A stretch of DNA of 64,000 nt from Helicobacter sp. 11S02596-1 (GTDB lineage Bacteria > Campylobacterota > Campylobacteria > Campylobacterales > Helicobacteraceae). The stretch covers positions 88,488-152,487 of the forward strand of contig NZ_MLAM01000004.1 of the NCBI RefSeq assembly GCF_002272825.1. The letters are read 5' to 3'. Each line of letters opens with the position of its first letter. Position 1 is the stretch's first letter. Positions 56,343-63,781 of the stretch are shown here, in pieces. The notes under the pieces were generated by a model. The model made no database searches, was not told the origin of the DNA, and worked only from the letters and a program-made list of their open reading frames with translations. The position numbers and the translations under genes were made by a program.

Positions 56343-56867
56343 TTATTTGATATCAGCAAGCTTCAAAATAAACTCGACCTCACCCCGACCGACCCGAAGC
56401 TCTTTGGCGATAGAATCGATACTCCAGCCATCTTGAAACATCGAAATGATACGCTTTTCATCGACATCATTGCCACTAGGAACAAAATGCCCAAACTCCC
56501 GTAATTTATTTTCAAGCCCGATGATTTTTTCTTCAAAATAATCCCTATCTTTATCCAAAGTTTCTTGAATGCCCTGGATGTGGCTATAGAGACTGGAAAG
56601 ATTGGCATTGAGATTATTTTTGACTTCATTTTTAATATTTGTCCCCAAAGCAGAATTGGCAAACTCTGTTTGCATTTCACTTTCTTGTATCCACTTCCTC
56701 GTTTTGTAGATTTCTTGGCTCATCGCTTCCATCGCTTTTTCGAGACGCTGTGTTTTTTTGTGAAATTCTCTATCTTTAAAATAATTAAACAAAATCAAAA
56801 ATATCAACACCAGCAATATCGCCCCAGCTATCATTAATAATAAATCATCAGAATTAAAAATCATCAT
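56343..56867 (-). CDS. Membrane-anchored coiled-coil protein with DUF2802-like C-terminus
   Basis: 174 residues. One N-terminal membrane helix (LLLMIAGAILLVLIFLILF), a coiled coil (about 35-125), and a C-terminal helix-turn-helix-like end (WSIDSIAKELRVGRGEVEFI) resembling DUF2802. No enzymatic motif. It overlaps the next upstream gene by 1 nt (TAATG), so the two are coupled. Function unknown. Confidence 0.7.
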   Translation of the reverse strand: MMIFNSDDLLLMIAGAILLVLIFLILFNYFKDREFHKKTQRLEKAMEAMSQEIYKTRKWIQESEMQTEFANSALGTNIKNEVKNNLNANLSSLYSHIQGIQETLDKDRDYFEEKIIGLENKLREFGHFVPSGNDVDEKRIISMFQDGWSIDSIAKELRVGRGEVEFILKLADIK

Positions 56868-57418
56868 TATTTATCCTTTCTATTGTGTTGGGCTCTGAGA
56901 TTTTCCATCTCCTTGTTGGCAATATACATATCAAAATCCTCCATATCTTTTGGGTGCATTTGGGTAACCCGAAGAATCCTCTCATCAAAAGCCTGTGCAA
57001 AAATCCCCATATAACGCTCGGGGAAAATGGGTAATTTAAACCGCAAATAATACGCTTCTAAAGGCTCAAAACTCGCAACAGCCGAACAAAGCACCCCGTG
57101 CCCAAGCGCAATAAGTCGCCCCTTGTGCTCCAAATCAATCATAGTTTCACACTTGTTAGCGATGAGATTTTCTAAAGCATTGAGCTTGGCATAAATTTGT
57201 GATATTGCTTTCAAAATCAACTCATCATCAGCTTCAAGTCTATTTTTTCCTTTGAGATTTTCTAGCCAATTATCAAACCCATTTCCTTGACTTCCAAGCT
57301 TGAGATATTCTTGCTGGGCGTCTTCAGAAGGTTTGCCATATGCAAATTCAAGACAACACGGCACAATGCGTGTGGGAAAATTATTTTCTCTGCAAATTCT
57401 AGAAAAATCAATTTCCAT
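56867..57418 (-). CDS. Conserved hypothetical protein
   Basis: 183 residues, no signal peptide or membrane segment, mixed alpha/beta composition with one CC pair (IVPCCLEFA) near the N-terminus. I do not recognise a domain. Its tight coupling upstream (overlap with the prenyltransferase by 11 nt) and downstream makes it a real gene. Confidence 0.7.
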   Translation of the reverse strand: MEIDFSRICRENNFPTRIVPCCLEFAYGKPSEDAQQEYLKLGSQGNGFDNWLENLKGKNRLEADDELILKAISQIYAKLNALENLIANKCETMIDLEHKGRLIALGHGVLCSAVASFEPLEAYYLRFKLPIFPERYMGIFAQAFDERILRVTQMHPKDMEDFDMYIANKEMENLRAQHNRKDK

Positions 57419-58286
57419 AGGTTCTACTCAGCCCATCTATGAGAATAAAAATAAAAAAAACAAAGCCCAAATACCCATTAGTAACAAAAAAAGCTTTGGG
57501 GATATTTCTAAAATCCACACTCACTAAATATTGCTCATAAATAAGCATCCCCATCGATACAACCAGCCCGATATACGCAAAAATCCAGCCGTGCGAAACA
57601 TACACAAACAAAGCCCAAAAAATCACAGCAAAGATATGAAAAATCCGAGAAATCAGCAAGGTTTTTGCCTCACCAAAAATCGATGGTATCGAATAAAGCC
57701 CCTCTGCCCTGTCAAATGCAATATCTTGGAGCGAATAAAGCAAATCAAATCCTGCCACCCAAAACATCACACCCAAACACAAAAACAAACACCACAAAGG
57801 GATCGCACCCAACACAGCGATCGAGCCAGCTAATGGAGCAAGACCTAAAGAAATACCCAAAACCAGATGGGCAAGATAACTAAAACGCTTCATATACGAA
57901 TACCCGCCCAGCACAATCAAAAAAGGGATGGAGAGATAAAACGCTAAATTATTGATAGCATAACTCACGCCCACAAAAATGAGAGCATTCAAAACACAAA
58001 AAAATAAAACCGCATTCGGGGAAATCCTCCCATCCACACTGGGGCGTTTGTTTGTTCTGGCATTTTTCGCATCGATGAAGCGATCGGCGTAGCGATTGAA
58101 ACCCATTGCAAAATTTCTCGCACTCACCAAAGCCAAGGCACACAACAAAAATATCTCAAACCCAAACCAAACGCTCCCATTTTTTTGCACAGAAGCCACA
58201 ATCATCGCAATCAAAATAAATGCACCCGAAAACACCGTGTGTTCAAATGCTACGAGCTCGCTAAAATTTTTAAGTCTTTTAAGCAC
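57408..58286 (-). CDS. mqnP: UbiA-family prenyltransferase (probable MqnP, menaquinone synthesis)
   Basis: 292 residues with about nine membrane helices. The two Mg-prenyl diphosphate motifs are NRYADRFIDAKNARTNKRP and DLLYSLQDIAFDRAEG. Helicobacter makes menaquinone by the futalosine route, where this family (MqnP, H. pylori HP1360, often named UbiA) prenylates the ring. GTG start at 58286 with GAGGA upstream. Symbol given by pathway inference. Confidence 0.85.
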   Translation of the reverse strand: MLKRLKNFSELVAFEHTVFSGAFILIAMIVASVQKNGSVWFGFEIFLLCALALVSARNFAMGFNRYADRFIDAKNARTNKRPSVDGRISPNAVLFFCVLNALIFVGVSYAINNLAFYLSIPFLIVLGGYSYMKRFSYLAHLVLGISLGLAPLAGSIAVLGAIPLWCLFLCLGVMFWVAGFDLLYSLQDIAFDRAEGLYSIPSIFGEAKTLLISRIFHIFAVIFWALFVYVSHGWIFAYIGLVVSMGMLIYEQYLVSVDFRNIPKAFFVTNGYLGFVFFIFILIDGLSRTYGN

Positions 58287-58298
58287 CTTTTTTCCTCT

Positions 58299-58841
58299 TT
58301 ATTTGATACCGAGCGAAACGACTTTTTTCAAGCCCTCTGAGACGCTCATATCTGCTTTTTGTATCTTGTCTTTTGGGGTTTTTAGCAAAATCCCTGAAGT
58401 CGGATTTGGCGTAGTGGGGACAAAAATCCAATAACCATCTTCTTCTTCTTTTGTGATAAATCCAATCACACGATTACCCGCTAAATCCACATAAGCCACG
58501 CCCAAATAACCCTCAGCGCCCTTACCAGAAAACATCTTGATGATGTCTTTTAAAACAGCGTATATCGTAGCCACTCCGGGGATTTTGCTGATGACAAATT
58601 CTGAGGCTTTCACCAACAAAAATTCTTTGTTTTTTTCAAACAAATAACCCGCATAAGCAAGCACAAACACCATCACAACCAAAATACTGATAGTCGCACT
58701 CATACTATTTGCAGCGGTGTTAAAAATCAGCTCGACAAAATGCTTGATAAGCCCAAAAATAAAAGACAATAACCAAATCAACAGGATAATGGGCAAAAGC
58801 ACCAAAATACCCTTCCCTATCAGCCTGAAAATCGTATTCAT
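58299..58841 (-). CDS. DUF502 membrane protein
   Basis: 180 residues, two N-terminal membrane segments and a soluble domain with IPGVATIYAVLKDII and VPTTPNPTSGILL, typical of DUF502. Function unknown. It lies between the prenyltransferase and comEC. Confidence 0.85.
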   Translation of the reverse strand: MNTIFRLIGKGILVLLPIILLIWLLSFIFGLIKHFVELIFNTAANSMSATISILVVMVFVLAYAGYLFEKNKEFLLVKASEFVISKIPGVATIYAVLKDIIKMFSGKGAEGYLGVAYVDLAGNRVIGFITKEEEDGYWIFVPTTPNPTSGILLKTPKDKIQKADMSVSEGLKKVVSLGIK

Positions 58842-58891
58842 CTATTTCCTTAATCTTTTCTGGTATTTTACAATTTTTTAATGACAAAAAA

Positions 58892-60232
58892 CTACAAATA
58901 TTTCAAAAGCAAAAAAATAAAAAACCCCAAGCTACAAACATTCAAAAGCCAATAAGCTCCCTTGGAATAAACAGCCCCCAAAGACAGCCCAACATAAAAA
59001 AGCACAAACCACATTGGCGTGATATAGCTGATAAATGGGGGCTTAAGAGTTAGGGCGTGGAGCAAAAAATCATCAAAAAGCCCGCCCAAACCAAAAAAAT
59101 GCAAGCCCAAACTCAAGGGGAAAAAGATAACAAATACAAACCCTACAGGAATGGAAACAAATTGATACAGCGAAAAATAAGGGAAAAAATAATGCACGAT
59201 CGGGGAAATATTAAAAAAAATTGCCAAAGAAAGACAAATCGCATACAAAATAAAATGCATTTTGGGAAAATATTTCAAAAATAAAAAAATATAAAACACC
59301 CCAGCCACCGACAAAATAAACCCGATATTAAACGCCAATGAGGGAGAAATCGCCACACAAAAAAGGCAAACAAAAAGCAGTGAAGCAAAACTCAAAATCC
59401 TCATCCCGCTATAATAAACCAAAAACGCCACACCCGCCATCACAAACGAACGAAAAAATGATGGCTGAAAATCCAAAAGCAACAAATACCCAAACATCAA
59501 ACACAAAATCACTGCCCCCAAATCATACGCCTCGTTGCGATAAGGGAAATAACGCTTTTGAAAATAACGATAAATTGGTGCGAACAAAAAATAAAAAAAC
59601 CCGCTCAAAATCCCCAGATGAAACCCGCTGATAGCGATAATATGGGCAAGCCCAAGTTTATTGGAGAGTTCTCGCCAGCTTTTTGCTAAAGGATCGGCGA
59701 TAAAAAGCGCGCGATAAAGATTCCCTACAGACACCTCATCGCTAGAGCTAAATGCCTCGTTTGGGGTGCTAGAATGCTGGGAATCGATAAATTCCCGAAT
59801 CTTATCGCGATAATCCCTTTTGTGGAGCAATGCGATACGATAGGCATTCACATAACAACTTTTCATAAACTCCAAAAAACTGCATTCTTTAAACTGCCCA
59901 TACACACGAACATAGCGGTTTGTTATATCTTTGATGTCTTCTTTAGAAATTGTATAAAAAACATTTGCATTACTATCGATGAGCTTGAGGACAAAATACG
60001 TTTCTGTCTTTTTGTTGCCATTTTTTAGCGTTTTTTCTTTGGTTTTGGGGTATTGCAACAACACTTGGGCGGTGATGTCTTGAGGTTTAGCAAAATCAAG
60101 TTGCAAAAATTGCGAATATTTCAGCCCTAAATTCGCCACAAAAACAAGCAACAAAATCCCCCCAACCACCAGCCATTCTTTGTAGCCATCAATCAAAAAA
60201 ATATCATAAGGCGAGGTTTTTAATTTTTTCAC
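58892..60232 (-). CDS. comEC: ComEC-type DNA uptake channel (membrane part only)
   Basis: 446 residues. The competence domain core is seen in AHIIAISGFHLGILSGFFYF and FRSFVMAGVAFLVYY, with about ten membrane helices. There is an N-terminal OB-like domain but no metallo-beta-lactamase domain at the C-terminus, as in H. pylori ComEC (HP1361). GTG start at 60232, 3 nt after the dnaB stop. It suggests natural competence if other com genes are present. Confidence 0.9.
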   Translation of the reverse strand: MKKLKTSPYDIFLIDGYKEWLVVGGILLLVFVANLGLKYSQFLQLDFAKPQDITAQVLLQYPKTKEKTLKNGNKKTETYFVLKLIDSNANVFYTISKEDIKDITNRYVRVYGQFKECSFLEFMKSCYVNAYRIALLHKRDYRDKIREFIDSQHSSTPNEAFSSSDEVSVGNLYRALFIADPLAKSWRELSNKLGLAHIIAISGFHLGILSGFFYFLFAPIYRYFQKRYFPYRNEAYDLGAVILCLMFGYLLLLDFQPSFFRSFVMAGVAFLVYYSGMRILSFASLLFVCLFCVAISPSLAFNIGFILSVAGVFYIFLFLKYFPKMHFILYAICLSLAIFFNISPIVHYFFPYFSLYQFVSIPVGFVFVIFFPLSLGLHFFGLGGLFDDFLLHALTLKPPFISYITPMWFVLFYVGLSLGAVYSKGAYWLLNVCSLGFFIFLLLKYL

Positions 60233-60235
60233 AGA

Positions 60236-61711
60236 CTAGATAGAAACGACTTGGATTGCAGGCTCATTGGCTATTTTGGTAGGCGTGTAGGGAATTTCTG
60301 ATTCATTGGCAATATCTTCAAATCGTGTGTATGCCTTGTTGAATTGAATTTTAACCGTGCTGGTCTCACCATTTCGATTTTTGGCAACAATAATCTCAGC
60401 TGGCTCAATACCGCCTTGATGATTTGCCTCTCTTTGGCGTTTTAATTCATCCTCATAGGCTTTGAGTGCCTTATCGTTGCCTTCTTTTTTGAGTTTGGCA
60501 AGCTTTTCTTTTTCATTACGCCTCTTATAAACATCATCACGATACAAAAACAAAATAATATCCGCATCCTGCTCGATCGCACCCGATTCCCTAAGGTCAG
60601 AGAGTATCGGGCGTTTATCATCTCTGCTTTCGAGTGAGCGATTCAGCTGGGAAAGGGCGATGATAGGGATCTCAAGCTCTCTAGCCAAGGTTTTTAGCCC
60701 CCGACTGATTTCACTGATTTCTTCTTGGCGCATCATATCGCCCCGCCGATTCCCATTTCCCATCAGCTGGAGATAATCCACAATCGCAATCTCGATATTT
60801 TGATTTTTGCTTTTGAGTTTGCGGAGTTTAGAACGCAAGGCATTGATACTCAAAACACTGCCATCATCGATAAATAAGTCTTTTGAAGCCATTATATCCG
60901 AACAGCGCGAGAGTTCTTCCCATTGTTTTTCATCAAGATTGCCAATTTTGAGGTCTTGGAGCGGGATGGAGCTTAGCGCTGAAAGCATCCGCAACATCAA
61001 ATGCTCTGCGGGCATCTCAAGACTAAAAACCGCCACGCCCTTGCCGTGATTGAGGATTGTTTGTGCCATATTCAAAAATAATGTCGTTTTCCCCATCGAT
61101 GGGCGTGCGCCGATGATAATCAACTCACCTTTGTTAAATCCCGTCGTGAGGCGATTGAGCTTTTCAAAGCCTGTATTCAGCCCAGTGATATAGTGATTGC
61201 CCCTTGCTTTGAGTTCTGCTATGAGTGCAACCGCACTATTAATCACCTGGTGGCTGTCCCGAAAGCCCCCTTGCGTATTTTTGACAGAAATATTATAGAT
61301 TTTTCTTTCGATTTCATCCAAAATCTCTTCGGTGCTACTGAAGCTATCGAGCGATCTTTCTCGCAACGCATTCGCCAAAGAATGTAATTCCCGCTTGATA
61401 GAAGCATTTTTGAGTTCTTTGATATACGCTTCGATATTGGCAATTGGGTTGGTAGAGAGGATATACAAAAATTCTTCATCGCTGATTTTTTTGTTTTCGG
61501 GGATTTTGGAGCGGATAAAATCCTCATCCAAAGGCAGATTTTGCCTAAAAAGGTCAAGGCAAACTTCAAAAATCGTCCGATGGGGGGTATGCAAAAAATC
61601 CTTTGGCTCAAGCAAATCAACGATTTCATCGAATTTTGCAGGGTCAAAAATGATAAAAGCGATGATGACACGTTCAATATTGATCGTATGGCTATTGGGA
61701 ATCTCTGCCAT
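60236..61711 (-). CDS. dnaB: Replicative DNA helicase DnaB
   Basis: 491 residues. N-terminal DnaB domain, then the RecA-like helicase with Walker A GARPSMGKTTL, VFSLEMPAEHLMLRML and IAIVDYLQLM. Near the C-terminus (about 400-435) there is a charged Lys/Glu/Arg insertion as in H. pylori DnaB. ATG at 61711. The AT-rich 160 bp upstream separates it from hsdS. Confidence 0.97.
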   Translation of the reverse strand: MAEIPNSHTINIERVIIAFIIFDPAKFDEIVDLLEPKDFLHTPHRTIFEVCLDLFRQNLPLDEDFIRSKIPENKKISDEEFLYILSTNPIANIEAYIKELKNASIKRELHSLANALRERSLDSFSSTEEILDEIERKIYNISVKNTQGGFRDSHQVINSAVALIAELKARGNHYITGLNTGFEKLNRLTTGFNKGELIIIGARPSMGKTTLFLNMAQTILNHGKGVAVFSLEMPAEHLMLRMLSALSSIPLQDLKIGNLDEKQWEELSRCSDIMASKDLFIDDGSVLSINALRSKLRKLKSKNQNIEIAIVDYLQLMGNGNRRGDMMRQEEISEISRGLKTLARELEIPIIALSQLNRSLESRDDKRPILSDLRESGAIEQDADIILFLYRDDVYKRRNEKEKLAKLKKEGNDKALKAYEDELKRQREANHQGGIEPAEIIVAKNRNGETSTVKIQFNKAYTRFEDIANESEIPYTPTKIANEPAIQVVSI

Positions 61712-61875
61712 TTTCTCCCCTATTTTGCAAATTTTTAGGATATTTTATTTGGGTATAGATTTAAACTATTTATTGAAATAATATTTATTTTTTAAATTTA
61801 AATGATATTTTATCAGGTTTCTAGGTCTGTAATTCTCCCATTTTAAGGTGAATATGTCAAGCGAAATCCCACCCC

Positions 61876-63126
61876 TTAGCACCTCTCCTCCTTGGGGAAA
61901 CCCGCATCGACGGGGGCGGGTTCGGGTTTGGGGAAATTTAGCAATAAATCCCGGTAATAGGCGTATTGCTTTTTTCTTAATTCTATTTCTTTTGGCAAGC
62001 CTTCGGTTAGGGAATTGGTTAGTGCGTCGAATTTATCTAGTATGTCGACGATTTGATTTTGGGCTTCAATTGGGGGAATGGGGATAATATATTCTTTTAT
62101 TTTAGAATCTGATATTGCTGGATAAGCCGCTCCACTTTGATTGTCTTCTAAATATTTTTTAAAATTATTTGAAGTAACACAATAAAAAATCCATTTGGGC
62201 AGTGCAACATATTTTTTTGCACGCAAAACACAATAGCCCGTGCTTGCAATTTCTCCATCGTATTTTTCATCAATAACACAACAACGTTGTTGTGTGGGGC
62301 GAGTGGTTGCAAAAATAACATCATCTTTTTCAAGCAACTTTTGCGCTCTGCTTGGTGCTGTTTTTGCTGTGATTTCTGATGTTTCTAATATTGTATTTGT
62401 TTCAATACTGACAGAAGTTAAATCAATGTATTGATAAGTTTTTAAAGTATTTTTCCAATTGATATTTTTGGTTTGCGTTGTTACTTCCCCCAGCGGTTTA
62501 TATTCCACCTTTGCGCCATTAAGCAGTTTTTGCAAAAAAGGAAAATCGGCGGCGTTTTTAAAGTCTAACAGTTTATCGCGGTAGTATTGGTATTGCTTTT
62601 TGCGCAAGCCAAGCTCGCGCGTTAGCTCGCTTATTAGCTTAGTGAAAGTGTCTAGCATTCTGACAATTTCATTTTGAATCGCTAAAGATTTCTCTGGATT
62701 ATTCGGCGCGGGGATGGGGATGGGGAGATTTGTAATCTCTTCAGTAGGGAGATGAGCGGGAATAGCATCTACGACTAACGAATAAATTTCTCGTTGTTTG
62801 TTTGTTAAAACATAAAATAAAAATTTATTAATTAAAGTGGATTGAGGGATGACGCAATAACAAACATCATTTGCCCAAAATTCTTCAGTAATAAAATTCA
62901 CAAAACCTGCTGTCCCATATTTTACGATGGTAATTGTATTTTTATCTTGGTTACTTTTGTTATATCGCCCCATCGGAGTTACGCCCCCACTATAAACGGG
63001 GTAAGTTCCATCAGGAATTAGCTCGCTTTTTGTAACACGCCGACCCCTTTTAATTTCCGCCACTTCCCCCAACGGTTTCCATTCCACATTTTCGCCATCT
63101 AATAGCTTTTTTAAAAACGGGTGCAT
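61876..63126 (-). CDS. hsdS: Type I restriction-modification specificity subunit HsdS
   Basis: 416 residues. Two target-recognition domains (about 15-165 and 215-370), each preceded by a similar entry sequence (FLKKLLDGENVEWKPLGEV and FLQKLLNGAKVEYKPLGEV) and followed by matching helical repeats (LRKKQYQYYRDKLLDF and LRKKQYAYYRDLLLNF). It selects the DNA sequence for a type I enzyme. No hsdM or hsdR is present between dnaB and the window end. Downstream is dnaB, and upstream is repeat island R2. The internal duplication allows domain exchange. Confidence 0.92.
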   Translation of the reverse strand: MHPFLKKLLDGENVEWKPLGEVAEIKRGRRVTKSELIPDGTYPVYSGGVTPMGRYNKSNQDKNTITIVKYGTAGFVNFITEEFWANDVCYCVIPQSTLINKFLFYVLTNKQREIYSLVVDAIPAHLPTEEITNLPIPIPAPNNPEKSLAIQNEIVRMLDTFTKLISELTRELGLRKKQYQYYRDKLLDFKNAADFPFLQKLLNGAKVEYKPLGEVTTQTKNINWKNTLKTYQYIDLTSVSIETNTILETSEITAKTAPSRAQKLLEKDDVIFATTRPTQQRCCVIDEKYDGEIASTGYCVLRAKKYVALPKWIFYCVTSNNFKKYLEDNQSGAAYPAISDSKIKEYIIPIPPIEAQNQIVDILDKFDALTNSLTEGLPKEIELRKKQYAYYRDLLLNFPKPEPAPVDAGFPKEERC

Positions 63127-63259
63127 TGGTTTCCTTGTTTTTATCTTTGTTTATATTTTAAACTTTTAAACCTTAGAAACTCTACCCACCCACCCTAAGT
63201 TGACAACAAAACGAAGTGCCGTTATAACCCTATTCTTTAGGAACAGGAGGAGCGTTAAG

Positions 63260-63336
63260 GTTAAGCCAACTGCTTGGCTTAACTAGCTCCGCACGGCGAT
63301 GGTTCTATGCGACTTTTAAGGAGCATACCGGACGCC
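63260..63336 (+). repeat. Q-P composite element, forward
   Basis: Q: GTTAAGCCAA-ctgc-TTGGCTTAAC (63260-63283), ten perfect pairs with a stem sequence unlike the R1 copies. P: GGCG, ATGGT, tc, TATGC, loop, GCATA, CCGGA, CGCC (63295-63336); the middle arms pair only partly. Confidence 0.85.
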
Positions 63337-63360
63337 CAAACCTTAATTGACTGCCCGAAG

Positions 63361-63380
63361 TGGTCTTCAGATTCGGGTGA
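63361..63380 (+). repeat. T module, degenerate copy
   Basis: TGGTCTTCAG followed by ATTCGGG-tgaag-CCC, a weak hairpin in place of the strong stems of the other T copies. Confidence 0.6.
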
Positions 63381-63410
63381 AGCCCAAACCAACACCTTTA
63401 AAATTTATCT

Positions 63411-63440
63411 CGAACGCACAAGCCTAAGGCTTGGGTGTGA
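63411..63440 (+). repeat. S element, forward
   Basis: CGAACGCAC, then AAGCC-taa-GGCTT, then GGGTGTGAG. Third distinct stem between the same flanks. Confidence 0.85.
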
Positions 63441-63484
63441 GATGGTAGCTTTAGGAATGGAGCAGGGATTCATTCCCTGCGGAG

Positions 63485-63515
63485 TGGTCTTCAGATTCAG
63501 TTTTTAAACTGAATC
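63485..63515 (+). repeat. T module in R2
   Basis: TGGTCTTCAG then GATTCAGTTT-tt-AAACTGAATC; same arms as in R1 with a different loop. Confidence 0.8.
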
Positions 63516-63516
63516 A

Positions 63517-63619
63517 AATAAAACATAATGTTTTTTAAGCTTTAGCCTTTTGAGATGGAGAGTTTAAAGATAAATTAAAATCCTCTTGTTTTGATTTCCC
63601 TTGAGGGGGACAAGGGGCT
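63517..63619 (+). repeat. 103-bp block shared with R1, copy 2
   Basis: Same as 37036-37138 with one difference. After it the sequence departs from R1 exactly at the end of the left arm of the R1 hairpin. Confidence 0.92.
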
Positions 63620-63620
63620 A

Positions 63621-63689
63621 GCCGTATCCTATACCCTTACGGGCATATACGTATCGGCGTGCGAGGCTACCAGAGCCAAGCAGTTGGCT
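63621..63689 (-). repeat. Divergent P-Q element, inverted
   Basis: Q: AGCCAA-gcag-TTGGCT (63674-63689). P-like: GCCG ... TATACCC-ttac-GGGCATA ... CGGC (63621-63658), keeping the nested layout but with different arms and loop. Confidence 0.65.
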
Positions 63690-63703
63690 TTTTTAAAGGT
63701 TTG

Positions 63704-63781
63704 GGCGTCCGGTATGCTCCTTAAAAGTCGCATATTACCATCGCCGTGCGAGCCTAAAAAAGATAAGCAGTTATCTTTTTT
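63704..63781 (-). repeat. P-Q composite element, inverted
   Basis: Q: AAAAAAGATAA-gcag-TTATCTTTTTT (63756-63781), identical to the inverted R1 copy. P: GGCG, TCCGG, TATGC, loop, GCATA, tt, ACCAT, CGCC (63704-63745). Confidence 0.85.
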
